The notes under the pieces: model-generated
The model's input: the letters and a program-made list of their open reading frames with translations, nothing else
Databases searched by the model: none
Told to the model about the DNA's origin: nothing
Assembly: GCF_006715395.1 (NCBI RefSeq)
Contig: NZ_VFNC01000001.1
Location: 1,302,001-1,366,000 of the forward strand
DNA: 64,000 bases
Source of the DNA: Streptomyces sp. SLBN-31
Lineage (GTDB): Bacteria; Actinomycetota; Actinomycetes; Streptomycetales; Streptomycetaceae
Direction of reading: 5' to 3'
Made by a program: the position numbers and the translations under genes
Shown here: one piece after another, positions 19,042 to 25,870 of the stretch
Layout of the letters: every line of letters begins with the position of its first letter
Position numbering within the stretch: position 1 is the stretch's first letter

Positions 19042-19346
19042 ACACCTGGATCGCCATCGGCGTGACGGCTCTCGGCTGCTACGCCGTCAAGGTCGCCGGC
19101 CTGTTCGTCCCCGAGGGCGCCCTGCAGCGGCCGTTCGTCAGGCGGCTGGCCGCCCTGCTGCCGGTGGCTCTGCTGGCGGCGCTCACCGCCCAGCAGACCT
19201 TCGCCGACGGGCGCGCCCTGGTGCTGGACGCGCGCGTGGCCGGTGTTCTCGCTGCCGCCGTCGTGCTGGTCCTGCGCGCCCCCTTCCTGCTCGTGGTGGC
19301 CGCGGGTGTGGTGGTGACCGCCGGGGTGCGGGCCATGGGCTGGTGA
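19038..19346 (+). CDS. azlD: AzlD-family branched-chain amino-acid exporter, small subunit
   Basis: 102 residues, four hydrophobic segments, normal AzlD size. It begins with TTG at 19038, overlapping the azlC stop; the preceding GGGGGAGGA (19026-19034) is a strong ribosome site that fixes this rare start. Conserved AzlD features include GCYAVKVAGLFVP and RRLAALLPVALLAALTAQQTF. Works with AzlC in the membrane. Confidence 0.88.
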   Translation: MNTWIAIGVTALGCYAVKVAGLFVPEGALQRPFVRRLAALLPVALLAALTAQQTFADGRALVLDARVAGVLAAAVVLVLRAPFLLVVAAGVVVTAGVRAMGW

Positions 19347-19356
19347 AGGGACGCCG

Positions 19357-20301
19357 TCAGCCGATGGAGCGGCCGTACGCCCTGAGGGTGCGCAGGGCCT
19401 CGATCGTCACCTGGGGGCGCGCCTCCAGGGCGATACCCGGCGCCCACTGACGCCACCGGATCGGCCAGCCGCCGTCCTCCTGCTGACCGTCCGCGAGGAA
19501 GTCCAGGGAGCGCTCGATCTCGTCGTCGGTGAACCACGCGCGCGCGAGTGAGCTCGGCGTCTTCGCGTAGTCGTGCGGGAAGTGGTGTTCACCGGGGGCG
19601 TAGCCGGGCGCCACCGGATACGTGGCGAGGTCGTCCGGGTCCAGTGCGGCCAGCCGGTGTTCGCGCACCAGACGGCCCAGCCGGTCCGCGGCCGCCTCCG
19701 CGCGCGGGCGGTCGGGAGCCGAGTCCAGGAAGGCCACGGCGGCCTCGATCTCGTAGGGATGGGACTTCTCCAGCGAATCGATCGCGTGCCAGCAGAAGTC
19801 CGTGGCCCGGAACAGCCAGGCGTGCCACACCTCGTTGCGGTGCAGCAGGCCCACCACGGGTCCGGTGGCGAGCAGCTCGCTCGGCGGGTCGTCAACGATC
19901 GGCATGAAGGGGGCGCAGGGGTAACCGCGCTGGCTGGGATGGATGGCCGGCAGGGCGCCGTCCGCCGTCGAGACGGAGGTCAGGTAGCGGCACACCCGTT
20001 CCACGCGCTGGCCGCCGCAGCGCCCGATGGAGTCCAGGACGCGCAGCGCGTGCCCGGCGTGCAGCGGCTGGCTGACGGGGCCGCGCAGATCGGGCTCCAG
20101 GGCGTGGCCGTACCCGCCGTCCTCGTTGCGGTAGGCGTCCAGGGCGGTCTCGACCGGGTCGGCCCGGCCGTTCAGGAAGTGGTGCGCGAAGAGGCGCTGT
20201 TCCAGCACGCGCGCGGTGAGCCAGACGAAGTGCTCGGCGCGGAAGAGCGGGGAGCGCGCCGGGGGTGTGGCAGGGAGTCGGGAAGCTCCGGTTTCGGACA
20301 T
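19357..20301 (-). CDS. Alpha/alpha-toroid (squalene-cyclase/prenyltransferase-like) protein of unknown role
   Basis: 314 residues. It carries two QW-like repeat motifs, EDGGYGHALEPD near the N-terminus and QQEDGGWPIRW near the C-terminus, typical of terpene-cyclase/prenyltransferase toroid folds. The acidic catalytic motif of squalene-hopene cyclase (DXDD) is absent and the protein is half the size of a real cyclase, so enzymatic cyclase activity is unlikely. No signal peptide or membrane segment. The 10-nt gap to the convergent azlD leaves no room for a separate terminator. Confidence 0.75.
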   Translation of the reverse strand: MSETGASRLPATPPARSPLFRAEHFVWLTARVLEQRLFAHHFLNGRADPVETALDAYRNEDGGYGHALEPDLRGPVSQPLHAGHALRVLDSIGRCGGQRVERVCRYLTSVSTADGALPAIHPSQRGYPCAPFMPIVDDPPSELLATGPVVGLLHRNEVWHAWLFRATDFCWHAIDSLEKSHPYEIEAAVAFLDSAPDRPRAEAAADRLGRLVREHRLAALDPDDLATYPVAPGYAPGEHHFPHDYAKTPSSLARAWFTDDEIERSLDFLADGQQEDGGWPIRWRQWAPGIALEARPQVTIEALRTLRAYGRSIG

Positions 20302-20380
20302 GCGACAGACCGTAGGGCGGAAAGCGGTCTCGGCAAGCGGTCACGTCTCAGGCCACCCCCAGGGGCGGGATACTGGAGGC

Positions 20381-20575
20381 ATGCGGTTGACGGTCTTCTG
20401 GCAGCGGATGGCGGATCACTTCGGCCCGGGGTACGCCGACACCTTCGCGCGCGACCACGTGATGACGGAGCTGGGCGGGCGCACGGTGCACGAGGCACTG
20501 GACGCCGGCTGGGCCGCCAAGGACGTGTGGCGCGTGGTCTGCACGGTCATGGACGTTCCACGTGAGAGGCACTGA
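20381..20575 (+). CDS. DUF3046 protein
   Basis: 64 residues, the full length of the family. Conserved positions visible: MRLTVFWQRMADHFG, ARDHVMTELGGRTV, AGWAAKDVWRVVC. DUF3046 is an actinobacterial family of unknown function that usually sits just upstream of recA, as here. CTGGAGG lies immediately before the ATG. The stop codon sits in the first copy of a tandem repeat. Confidence 0.85.
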   Translation: MRLTVFWQRMADHFGPGYADTFARDHVMTELGGRTVHEALDAGWAAKDVWRVVCTVMDVPRERH

Positions 20576-20645
20576 TCGGGGCGGGCAGGTATGCGCGAGA
20601 AGCACTCATCGGGCGGGCTCGTTCCGCGCGAGATGTGCTGATCGG
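20555..20645. repeat. Three imperfect ~33-bp tandem repeats spanning the DUF3046 stop codon
   Basis: Copies start near 20555, 20588 and 20620 and share the pattern GCGAGA(N)GCACTGATCGG. The first copy contains the last codons and stop of the DUF3046 gene; the others lie in the gap before the AI-2E permease gene. Confidence 0.65.
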
Positions 20646-20701
20646 TCACGAAGATCGCAGGGCGGGGGATGATTGTCGTACCCGTGCGCGAGACTTGGTC
20701 C

Positions 20702-21985
20702 GTGGCACCCACTGACGAGACCGAGCCGCAGGCCTGGCATGCCTCCCCGTTCGGTACGACGCCGCCCGACCGCCTCCCGGCTGACGGCGCCGCCTCGGGC
20801 GCGCGCATGCCGCGCTGGCTGCCGCGCGCCGTGGTGCTGGTGCTGGCCCTCTATGCCGCCTTCCAACTGGGCACTTGGGCGTTCCACCAGCTCACCGGCC
20901 TGCTGATCAACATCCTCATCGCGTTCTTCCTGGCCCTCGCCATCGAACCCGCGGTGAGCTGGATGGCCGCGCGCGGCATGCGCAGGGGGCTGGCCACGGC
21001 ACTCGTGTTCCTGGCCGTGATGATCGCGGCCGCGGGCTTCGTCACCCTGCTCGGCTCCATGCTGGCGGGCCAGATCATCAAGATCGTCGAGGATTTCCCG
21101 AACTACCTCGACTCGGTCATCAACTGGGTCAACGCGCACTTCCACACCCACCTGAAACGGGTGGACGTCCAGAAGGGCCTGCTCCGCTCCGACTGGCTGC
21201 GCAACTACGTGCAGCACAGTGCCACGGGCGTCCTCGACGTGTCCGCCCAGGTCCTCGGCGGACTCTTCCAGCTGCTCACGATCACGCTGTTCTCGTTCTA
21301 CTTCGCCGCCGACGGGCCCCGCCTGCGCCGCACGATCTGCTCGGTGCTGCCGCCCGCCCGGCAGGCCGAGGTGCTGCGCGCCTGGGAGATCGCCGTCGAC
21401 AAGACCGGCGGGTACCTGTACTCGCGCGGACTGATGGCGCTCATCTCCGGTATCGCGCACTACATACTGCTGCAGATCCTGGGCGTGCCGTACGCACCCG
21501 TGCTCGGCGTGTGGGTGGGCCTGGTCTCGCAGTTCATCCCGACCATCGGCACCTACCTCGCGGGCGCCCTGCCGATGCTGGTCGCGTTCACCGTCGATCC
21601 CTGGTACGCGCTGTGGGTGCTGGTCTTCGTCGTGGTCTACCAGCAGTTCGAGAACTACGTGCTGCAGCCCAAGCTGACCGCGAAGACCGTCGACATCCAT
21701 CCCGCCGTCGCCTTCGGCTCGGTCATCGCCGGCACCGCGCTCCTCGGCGCCGTCGGCGCGCTGATCGCCATCCCGGCGGTCGCCACGCTGCAGGCGTTCC
21801 TCGGGGCGTACGTGAAGCGGTACGCGGTCACGGACGACCCCCGGGTGCACGGGCACCGGCGCGGAGGACCGGGGACGGGGCTCCTCACGCGCGCCAGACG
21901 GCTCTGGGAGCGACGGCCGGAAGACCCGCCGCTCGAGGACGAGCCTGAGGGCGAGCCCGAGGGCGGCTCTTCCCGACGGGGCTGA
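20702..21985 (+). CDS. AI-2E-type membrane permease
   Basis: 427 residues. A polar N-terminus is followed by seven or eight membrane helices with the AI-2E/UPF0118 features: LLINILIAFFLALAIEP, a large extracytoplasmic helical section (residues ~110-190), FSFYFAADGPRLRR, VGLVSQFIPTIGTYLAG and QQFENYVLQPKL. The family includes an AI-2 exporter and sodium/proton antiporters; the substrate cannot be told here. The C-terminal 60 residues are charged and probably cytoplasmic. GTG at 20702 is preferred; ATG at 20669 is an in-frame alternative. Confidence 0.85.
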   Translation: MAPTDETEPQAWHASPFGTTPPDRLPADGAASGARMPRWLPRAVVLVLALYAAFQLGTWAFHQLTGLLINILIAFFLALAIEPAVSWMAARGMRRGLATALVFLAVMIAAAGFVTLLGSMLAGQIIKIVEDFPNYLDSVINWVNAHFHTHLKRVDVQKGLLRSDWLRNYVQHSATGVLDVSAQVLGGLFQLLTITLFSFYFAADGPRLRRTICSVLPPARQAEVLRAWEIAVDKTGGYLYSRGLMALISGIAHYILLQILGVPYAPVLGVWVGLVSQFIPTIGTYLAGALPMLVAFTVDPWYALWVLVFVVVYQQFENYVLQPKLTAKTVDIHPAVAFGSVIAGTALLGAVGALIAIPAVATLQAFLGAYVKRYAVTDDPRVHGHRRGGPGTGLLTRARRLWERRPEDPPLEDEPEGEPEGGSSRRG

Positions 21986-22102
21986 GTCAGCTCTCTCTGA
22001 CGGGGCCGAGCGGGGTGTCGGCGGCGCTTGCGGCCCGCCCACGGCCGTCTCCGGCCCGCTGTACGACCGCGGACGTAGTCTCGGAGGTGCCGCGTGGTGC
22101 GC

Positions 22103-22130
22103 TTGACACCAAAATCGAACATCTATTCTT
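22103..22130 (+). promoter_or_regulatory. Distal recA promoter with LexA (SOS) box
   Basis: TTGACA at 22103-22108 is followed by CGAACATCTATTCT (22116-22129), which resembles the actinobacterial SOS box CGAAC-N4-GTTC with one mismatch in the right half. The box overlaps the likely -10 (TATTCT, 22124-22129), so LexA binding would block RNA polymerase. Confidence 0.75.
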
Positions 22131-22226
22131 ATGGAGGTTCCGGCGAGGCTCTCGACGGGTGATTCGATCTGTTTTCGACGGAGAAGTACCCGAGTTATCC
22201 ACAGGCCGGACGGGCGTCGGGGCGCA

Positions 22227-22249
22227 TTGTCAGTGGCAGGCGTTAGCGT
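22227..22249 (+). promoter_or_regulatory. Proximal recA promoter of the RecA-NDp (PafBC-type) class
   Basis: TTGTCAGTG (22227-22235), 8 nt, TAGCGT (22244-22249): an exact match to TTGTCRGTG-N8-TAnnnT, the LexA-independent damage promoter described for mycobacterial recA. It predicts a start near 22256 and a ~37-nt leader. Confidence 0.85.
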
Positions 22250-22292
22250 CTTTGACGTGAAGCGATCGACTCAAGCAAATCGGGTGGAACCC

Positions 22293-23417
22293 ATGGCAGG
22301 AACCGACCGCGAGAAGGCCCTGGACGCCGCGCTCGCACAGATTGAACGGCAGTTCGGCAAGGGCGCCGTGATGCGCCTCGGCGAGCGGCCGAACGAGCCC
22401 ATCGAGGTCATCCCCACCGGGTCGACCGCGCTCGACGTCGCCCTCGGCGTCGGCGGCCTGCCGCGTGGCCGTGTGGTGGAGGTGTACGGACCGGAGTCCT
22501 CCGGTAAGACCACACTGACCCTGCACGCGGTGGCCAACGCGCAGAAGGCCGGCGGTCAGGTCGCCTTCGTCGACGCGGAGCACGCCCTCGACCCGGAGTA
22601 CGCGAAGAAGCTCGGCGTCGACATCGACAACCTGATCCTCTCCCAGCCGGACAACGGCGAGCAGGCCCTGGAGATCGTGGACATGCTGGTCCGCTCCGGC
22701 GCCCTCGACCTCATCGTCATCGACTCCGTCGCCGCGCTCGTCCCGCGCGCGGAGATCGAGGGCGAGATGGGTGACAGCCACGTCGGTCTGCAGGCCCGTC
22801 TGATGAGCCAGGCCCTGCGGAAGATCACCAGCGCGCTCAACCAGTCCAAGACCACGGCCATCTTCATCAACCAGCTCCGCGAGAAGATCGGCGTGATGTT
22901 CGGCTCCCCGGAGACCACGACCGGTGGCCGGGCGCTGAAGTTCTACGCCTCGGTACGCATCGACATCCGTCGCATCGAGACCCTGAAGGACGGCACGGAG
23001 GCGGTCGGCAACCGCACCCGCTGCAAGGTCGTCAAGAACAAGGTGGCGCCGCCCTTCAAGCAGGCAGAGTTCGACATCCTCTACGGCCAGGGCATCAGCC
23101 GCGAGGGCGGCCTGATCGACATGGGCGTGGAGCACGGCTTCGTCCGCAAGGCCGGCGCCTGGTACACGTACGAGGGCGACCAGCTCGGCCAGGGCAAGGA
23201 GAACGCGCGCAACTTCCTGAAGGACAACCCCGACCTGGCCAACGAGATCGAGAAGAAGATCAAGGAGAAGCTCGGCGTGGGCGTGCGCCCGGAGGAGCCG
23301 ACGGCCGAACCGGGTGCCGATGCCGCGGTCGGCGCTGCCCCGGACGATGCCGCGAAGACCGTGCCCGCACCGGCGGCCAAGGCGACCAAGGCCAAGGCTC
23401 CGGCCGCCAAGAGCTGA
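22293..23417 (+). CDS. recA: Recombinase RecA
   Basis: 374 residues. The protein starts [14 protein letters not shown], with Walker [11 protein letters not shown] (residues ~67-76), Walker [11 protein letters not shown], the L1/L2 DNA-binding loops ([39 protein letters not shown]) and a C-terminal domain ending in an Ala/Lys-rich tail rather than the acidic tail of enterobacterial RecA. It forms filaments on single-stranded DNA for strand exchange and triggers LexA self-cleavage. Two promoters (SOS and RecA-NDp types) lie upstream. recX follows 3 nt after the stop. The frame is open to 22131, but ATG 22293 matches the family start. Confidence 0.97.
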   Translation: MAGTDREKALDAALAQIERQFGKGAVMRLGERPNEPIEVIPTGSTALDVALGVGGLPRGRVVEVYGPESSGKTTLTLHAVANAQKAGGQVAFVDAEHALDPEYAKKLGVDIDNLILSQPDNGEQALEIVDMLVRSGALDLIVIDSVAALVPRAEIEGEMGDSHVGLQARLMSQALRKITSALNQSKTTAIFINQLREKIGVMFGSPETTTGGRALKFYASVRIDIRRIETLKDGTEAVGNRTRCKVVKNKVAPPFKQAEFDILYGQGISREGGLIDMGVEHGFVRKAGAWYTYEGDQLGQGKENARNFLKDNPDLANEIEKKIKEKLGVGVRPEEPTAEPGADAAVGAAPDDAAKTVPAPAAKATKAKAPAAKS

Positions 23418-23420
23418 TCC

Positions 23421-24293
23421 GTGACACGGCGAACCGACTGGGCGGAGTACACCTACCCCGACGCACCACGCGGTCGGGGTGGGAGGGACGACGGGGGTTT
23501 TGCCGGTCCGGGCGGCGAAGCGGACGGGGGAGAGACGCGGCAGGACGCGGACGGGGGACACGGCCGCGCCGGTGCGTACGGCACGGGGGCGTCGTACGAC
23601 GAGGATCCGTTCGGCTCGGCCTCGGTCGACCAGGGTGGGTCCGGTTCGGGCGACGGAGGTTCGCGCCGTCGTGGCGGGCGGACCAGTGGTGCGGGCGGCT
23701 CCCGCGGGCGTCGCAGGCGGCGCGGCGGAGAGCCGTTCGGTGAGGACGGGGGCTCTTCCTCCTCGTCGAGGGCCGAGCGGGAGGAGCCGCCGGCGGACCC
23801 GGTGGAGCGGGCACGGGCGATCTGCCTGCGCCTGCTCACCGGGACCCCGCGCACGCGGAAACAGCTCGCGGACGCCCTGCGCAAGCGGGAGATCCCGGAC
23901 GAGGCGGCCGAGGAGGTGCTGTCGCGGTTCGAGGAGGTCGGGCTGATCAACGACGGCGCGTTCGCGGACGCCTGGGTGGAGTCCCGGCACCACGGCCGCG
24001 GGCTTGCCCGGCGGGCCCTCGTTCAGGAGCTGCGCACCAAGGGCGTGGAGTCCGAGGTGATCGACGCGGCCGTCGCACAGCTCGACTCCGAACAGGAGGA
24101 GGAGACCGCGCGCCAACTCGTCGCCCGCAAGCTGCGCTCCACCCGCGGGCTCGACCGCGACAAGCGCCTCCGCCGCCTCGCGGGCATGCTCGCCCGCAAG
24201 GGATACCCCGAGGGCATGGCCCTGCGTGTGGTCCGGCAGGCGCTGGAGGAGGAGGGGGAGGACACGGAGTTGCTGGGAGACGAGGGGTACTGA
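23421..24293 (+). CDS. recX: Regulatory protein RecX with long glycine-rich N-terminal extension
   Basis: 290 residues. The RecX three-repeat helical fold occupies residues ~127-285 ([53 protein letters not shown]). RecX binds RecA filaments and inhibits or caps them. The first ~125 residues are Gly/Asp/Arg/Ser-rich, low complexity, and are much longer than the short lead-in of typical RecX. The GTG at 23421 lies 3 nt after the recA stop with no separate ribosome site, so translation is coupled to recA; an internal start nearer residue 120 cannot be excluded. Confidence 0.88.
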   Translation: MTRRTDWAEYTYPDAPRGRGGRDDGGFAGPGGEADGGETRQDADGGHGRAGAYGTGASYDEDPFGSASVDQGGSGSGDGGSRRRGGRTSGAGGSRGRRRRRGGEPFGEDGGSSSSSRAEREEPPADPVERARAICLRLLTGTPRTRKQLADALRKREIPDEAAEEVLSRFEEVGLINDGAFADAWVESRHHGRGLARRALVQELRTKGVESEVIDAAVAQLDSEQEEETARQLVARKLRSTRGLDRDKRLRRLAGMLARKGYPEGMALRVVRQALEEEGEDTELLGDEGY

Positions 24294-24313
24294 CAAGGGG
24301 GAGCGCCGGGAAA

Positions 24314-24338
24314 GGCCGATCACGTGGACGAATCGGCC
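24314..24338. terminator. Weak hairpin between recX and the convergent rhodanese gene
   Basis: GGCCGAT (24314-24320) and ATCGGCC (24332-24338) pair across an 11-nt loop between two converging genes. Confidence 0.4.
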
Positions 24339-24362
24339 GAGTGTCCTCCGCCCGACCGTCCG

Positions 24363-24764
24363 CTACGACGTCACCGGCAGCCCCGCCGCCCGCCATGCCT
24401 GGAAGCCTCCGATCAGATCGGTGGCCCGGAACAGGCCCAGCGAGTGCAAGGACGCGGCCGCGAGGCTCGACGCGTAACCCTCGTTGCAGATCACGATGAC
24501 CCGCAGCTCGTGGCTTGTGGCCTCGGGGAGGCGGTGACTGCCCTGAGGGTCGAGCCGCCACTCCAGCTCGTTGCGCTCGACGACGAGCGCGCCGGGGATC
24601 AGGCCGTCCCGCTCCCGCAGGGCCGCGTACCGGATGTCGACCAGTACGGCCTCGCCCGCCCGCGCGGCGTCGTACGCCTCCTCGGGGCCGACCCGGTCGT
24701 AGCCCTCGCGTAGCCGCTCCAGCAACTCGTCGATGCCCACGGGGCGTTCGCCGGGGCCGCTCAC
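24363..24764 (-). CDS. Rhodanese-like sulfurtransferase
   Basis: 133 residues, single rhodanese domain. The active-site loop is CNEGYAS, with the nucleophilic Cys that carries a persulfide; other landmarks are DIRYAALRERDGLIPGA and the C-terminal GGFQAWRAAGLP. It transfers sulfane sulfur between thiols. The GTG start overlaps the cysteine dioxygenase stop by 4 nt (GTGA), so the pair is co-translated; rhodanese next to cysteine dioxygenase suggests handling of persulfides or sulfite made when excess cysteine is degraded. Confidence 0.88.
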   Translation of the reverse strand: MSGPGERPVGIDELLERLREGYDRVGPEEAYDAARAGEAVLVDIRYAALRERDGLIPGALVVERNELEWRLDPQGSHRLPEATSHELRVIVICNEGYASSLAAASLHSLGLFRATDLIGGFQAWRAAGLPVTS

Positions 24765-25321
24765 TGCCAGTCCTCCGGGCGCTCGACCTGCTCCAGCCGC
24801 AGGACCTGGCCCACCCGGCTGTAGCGGCGGATCTGTGGCAGCGGCGGATAGTAGGCGTGCACGGAGATCGCGTGCAGATCGGTGGACTCGTTGAGGACCT
24901 CGTGCACGTGGTGCCGGCCGAAGGAGCGTCCCTTGCCCGCCGGCAGCCGGCGTTCGCGGTCCACGTCGTCGGCGAGTTCCAGGGTCCGCCAGCCGTCGGC
25001 GGGCAGGCGGACGGCGAGCGCGTTCTCCTTGAGCTCACCGGACGCGGTGACGAAGGCGCCGACGGACTCGGCGTGGTCGTGCCAGCCGGTGCCCGTGCCG
25101 GGCGGCCAGCCGATCAGCCAGGCCTCGCTGCCGCCGGGCCCCGCCAGGCGCACCCAGGTGCGGCCCTCGGGGTCGAGCGGGAGCGTGGCGATCAGCTCGG
25201 TGTCGGCGGCCGTACGCCGCACGAAGTCGAGGAGGTCGGCCTGCGTCGGCGCGGAGGACGCGGGCGCCGCGGAGGACGCGGAAGCCGTCGTAGGCACGGG
25301 GACAGAGGGGGAGACAGACAC
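24761..25321 (-). CDS. Cysteine dioxygenase, type I family
   Basis: 186 residues. A Ser/Ala-rich lead-in (first ~25 residues) precedes the cupin core. Cupin metal ligands are visible in GTGWHDHAESVGAF (two His of motif 1) and in the later GRHHVHEVLNESTD (third His). The family uses non-heme Fe(II) and oxygen to convert cysteine to cysteine sulfinate, the first step of cysteine breakdown. Start GTG at 25321, with AGGACGG upstream. It lies 87 nt downstream of a Cys-rich leader peptide, with a GC-rich hairpin between, which points to cysteine-dependent attenuation. Confidence 0.88.
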   Translation of the reverse strand: MSVSPSVPVPTTASASSAAPASSAPTQADLLDFVRRTAADTELIATLPLDPEGRTWVRLAGPGGSEAWLIGWPPGTGTGWHDHAESVGAFVTASGELKENALAVRLPADGWRTLELADDVDRERRLPAGKGRSFGRHHVHEVLNESTDLHAISVHAYYPPLPQIRRYSRVGQVLRLEQVERPEDWQ

Positions 25322-25352
25322 GAGGCACCGTCCTGAAGGGCGTTCGCGGGAA

Positions 25353-25387
25353 GCGCGCGGCGGCTCGAGAGCTCGAAAGCGGCGCGC
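25353..25387 (-). promoter_or_regulatory. GC-rich hairpin between the leader peptide and cysteine dioxygenase
   Basis: GCGCGC at both ends (25353-25358 and 25382-25387) and inner CTCGAG / GCTCGA segments allow a stable imperfect stem. Position between the leader stop and the structural gene start makes it a candidate attenuation element; no alternative fold was computed. Confidence 0.45.
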
Positions 25388-25408
25388 GGAGAAGAAGAGG
25401 GACGCGAT

Positions 25409-25495
25409 TCAGCAGGACGGACGACACACGCAGCCCGCGTAGCGGACGAGGTCCATATGGACCCTCCGCCACAGGCGCACACAGGTGTCGGTCAT
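25409..25495 (-). CDS. Cys-rich leader peptide upstream of cysteine dioxygenase
   Basis: 28 residues, starting MTDTCVRLWRRVHMD and ending with a Cys-x-Cys and a final Cys immediately before the TGA (four Cys in all: residues 5, 22, 24 and 28). Short peptides of this kind are known in actinobacteria upstream of sulfur-metabolism genes, and in mycobacteria such upstream reading frames couple cysteine supply to expression of the next gene. The ATG lies 7 nt after a good -10 (TTGACC-N17-TCTACT), so the mRNA should be leaderless and start with this codon. Regulation by cysteine is inferred. Confidence 0.8.
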   Translation of the reverse strand: MTDTCVRLWRRVHMDLVRYAGCVCRPSC

Positions 25496-25502
25496 GGTCG
25501 GG

Positions 25503-25531
25503 AGTAGACCATGGAGGTGCGGACCGGTCAA
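25503..25531 (-). promoter_or_regulatory. Promoter of the Cys-leader/cysteine dioxygenase/rhodanese operon
   Basis: On the minus strand TTGACC (25531-25526), 17-bp spacer, TCTACT (25508-25503), then 7 nt to the leader ATG. Good vegetative-type promoter producing a leaderless transcript. Confidence 0.7.
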
Positions 25532-25649
25532 CTCACCGTCGCTATGTGGACCGCACAGTGACGGCGAACACGACCGTGCGCCCCCGAGGCCTCAACGCAC
25601 GCCCGCGCTCGCGTCGACCTCCGGATGGCCAACTGGCCGCCGATCTGCC

Positions 25650-25870
25650 CCCACGCCCCCGCACCGACTCCAACCCACCCCCGCGCCGATCTCAGTACGC
25701 CCCCCCGCACCGTCGACCCCAACGCACCCCCGCGCCGACGCCAACACGCCCCCGCACCGACCCCAACGCACCCCTGCGCCGATCTCTCACCCCCGCGCCG
25801 ACCTCAGTACGCCCCCCCGCGCCGCCGACGCCGACCCACCCCCGCGCCGACCTCAACGCGCCCCCGCCCC
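25650..25870. repeat. About ten degenerate ~22-bp GC-rich tandem repeats
   Basis: The core CCCCGCGCCGAC or a close variant recurs about every 21-26 bp (near 25657, 25679, 25702, 25727, 25749, 25773, 25791, 25813, 25840). The last units contain the stop codon (25853-25855) and final Ala/Gly-rich codons of the FAD monooxygenase. The rest fills the gap of ~350 bp between that gene and the cysteine operon promoter; nothing else is recognisable there. No regular unique spacers, so not a CRISPR. Confidence 0.8.

Noticed and set aside
20669..20701. RecA-NDp promoter before the AI-2E permease gene (TTGTCGTAC-N8-GAGACT).
   Set aside because: Geometry fits but the last three bases of the upstream half and the first base of the -10 differ from the consensus; too weak to call.
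25650..25870. CRISPR-like array.
   Set aside because: Units are degenerate and contiguous, with no equal-length unique spacers and no cas genes.
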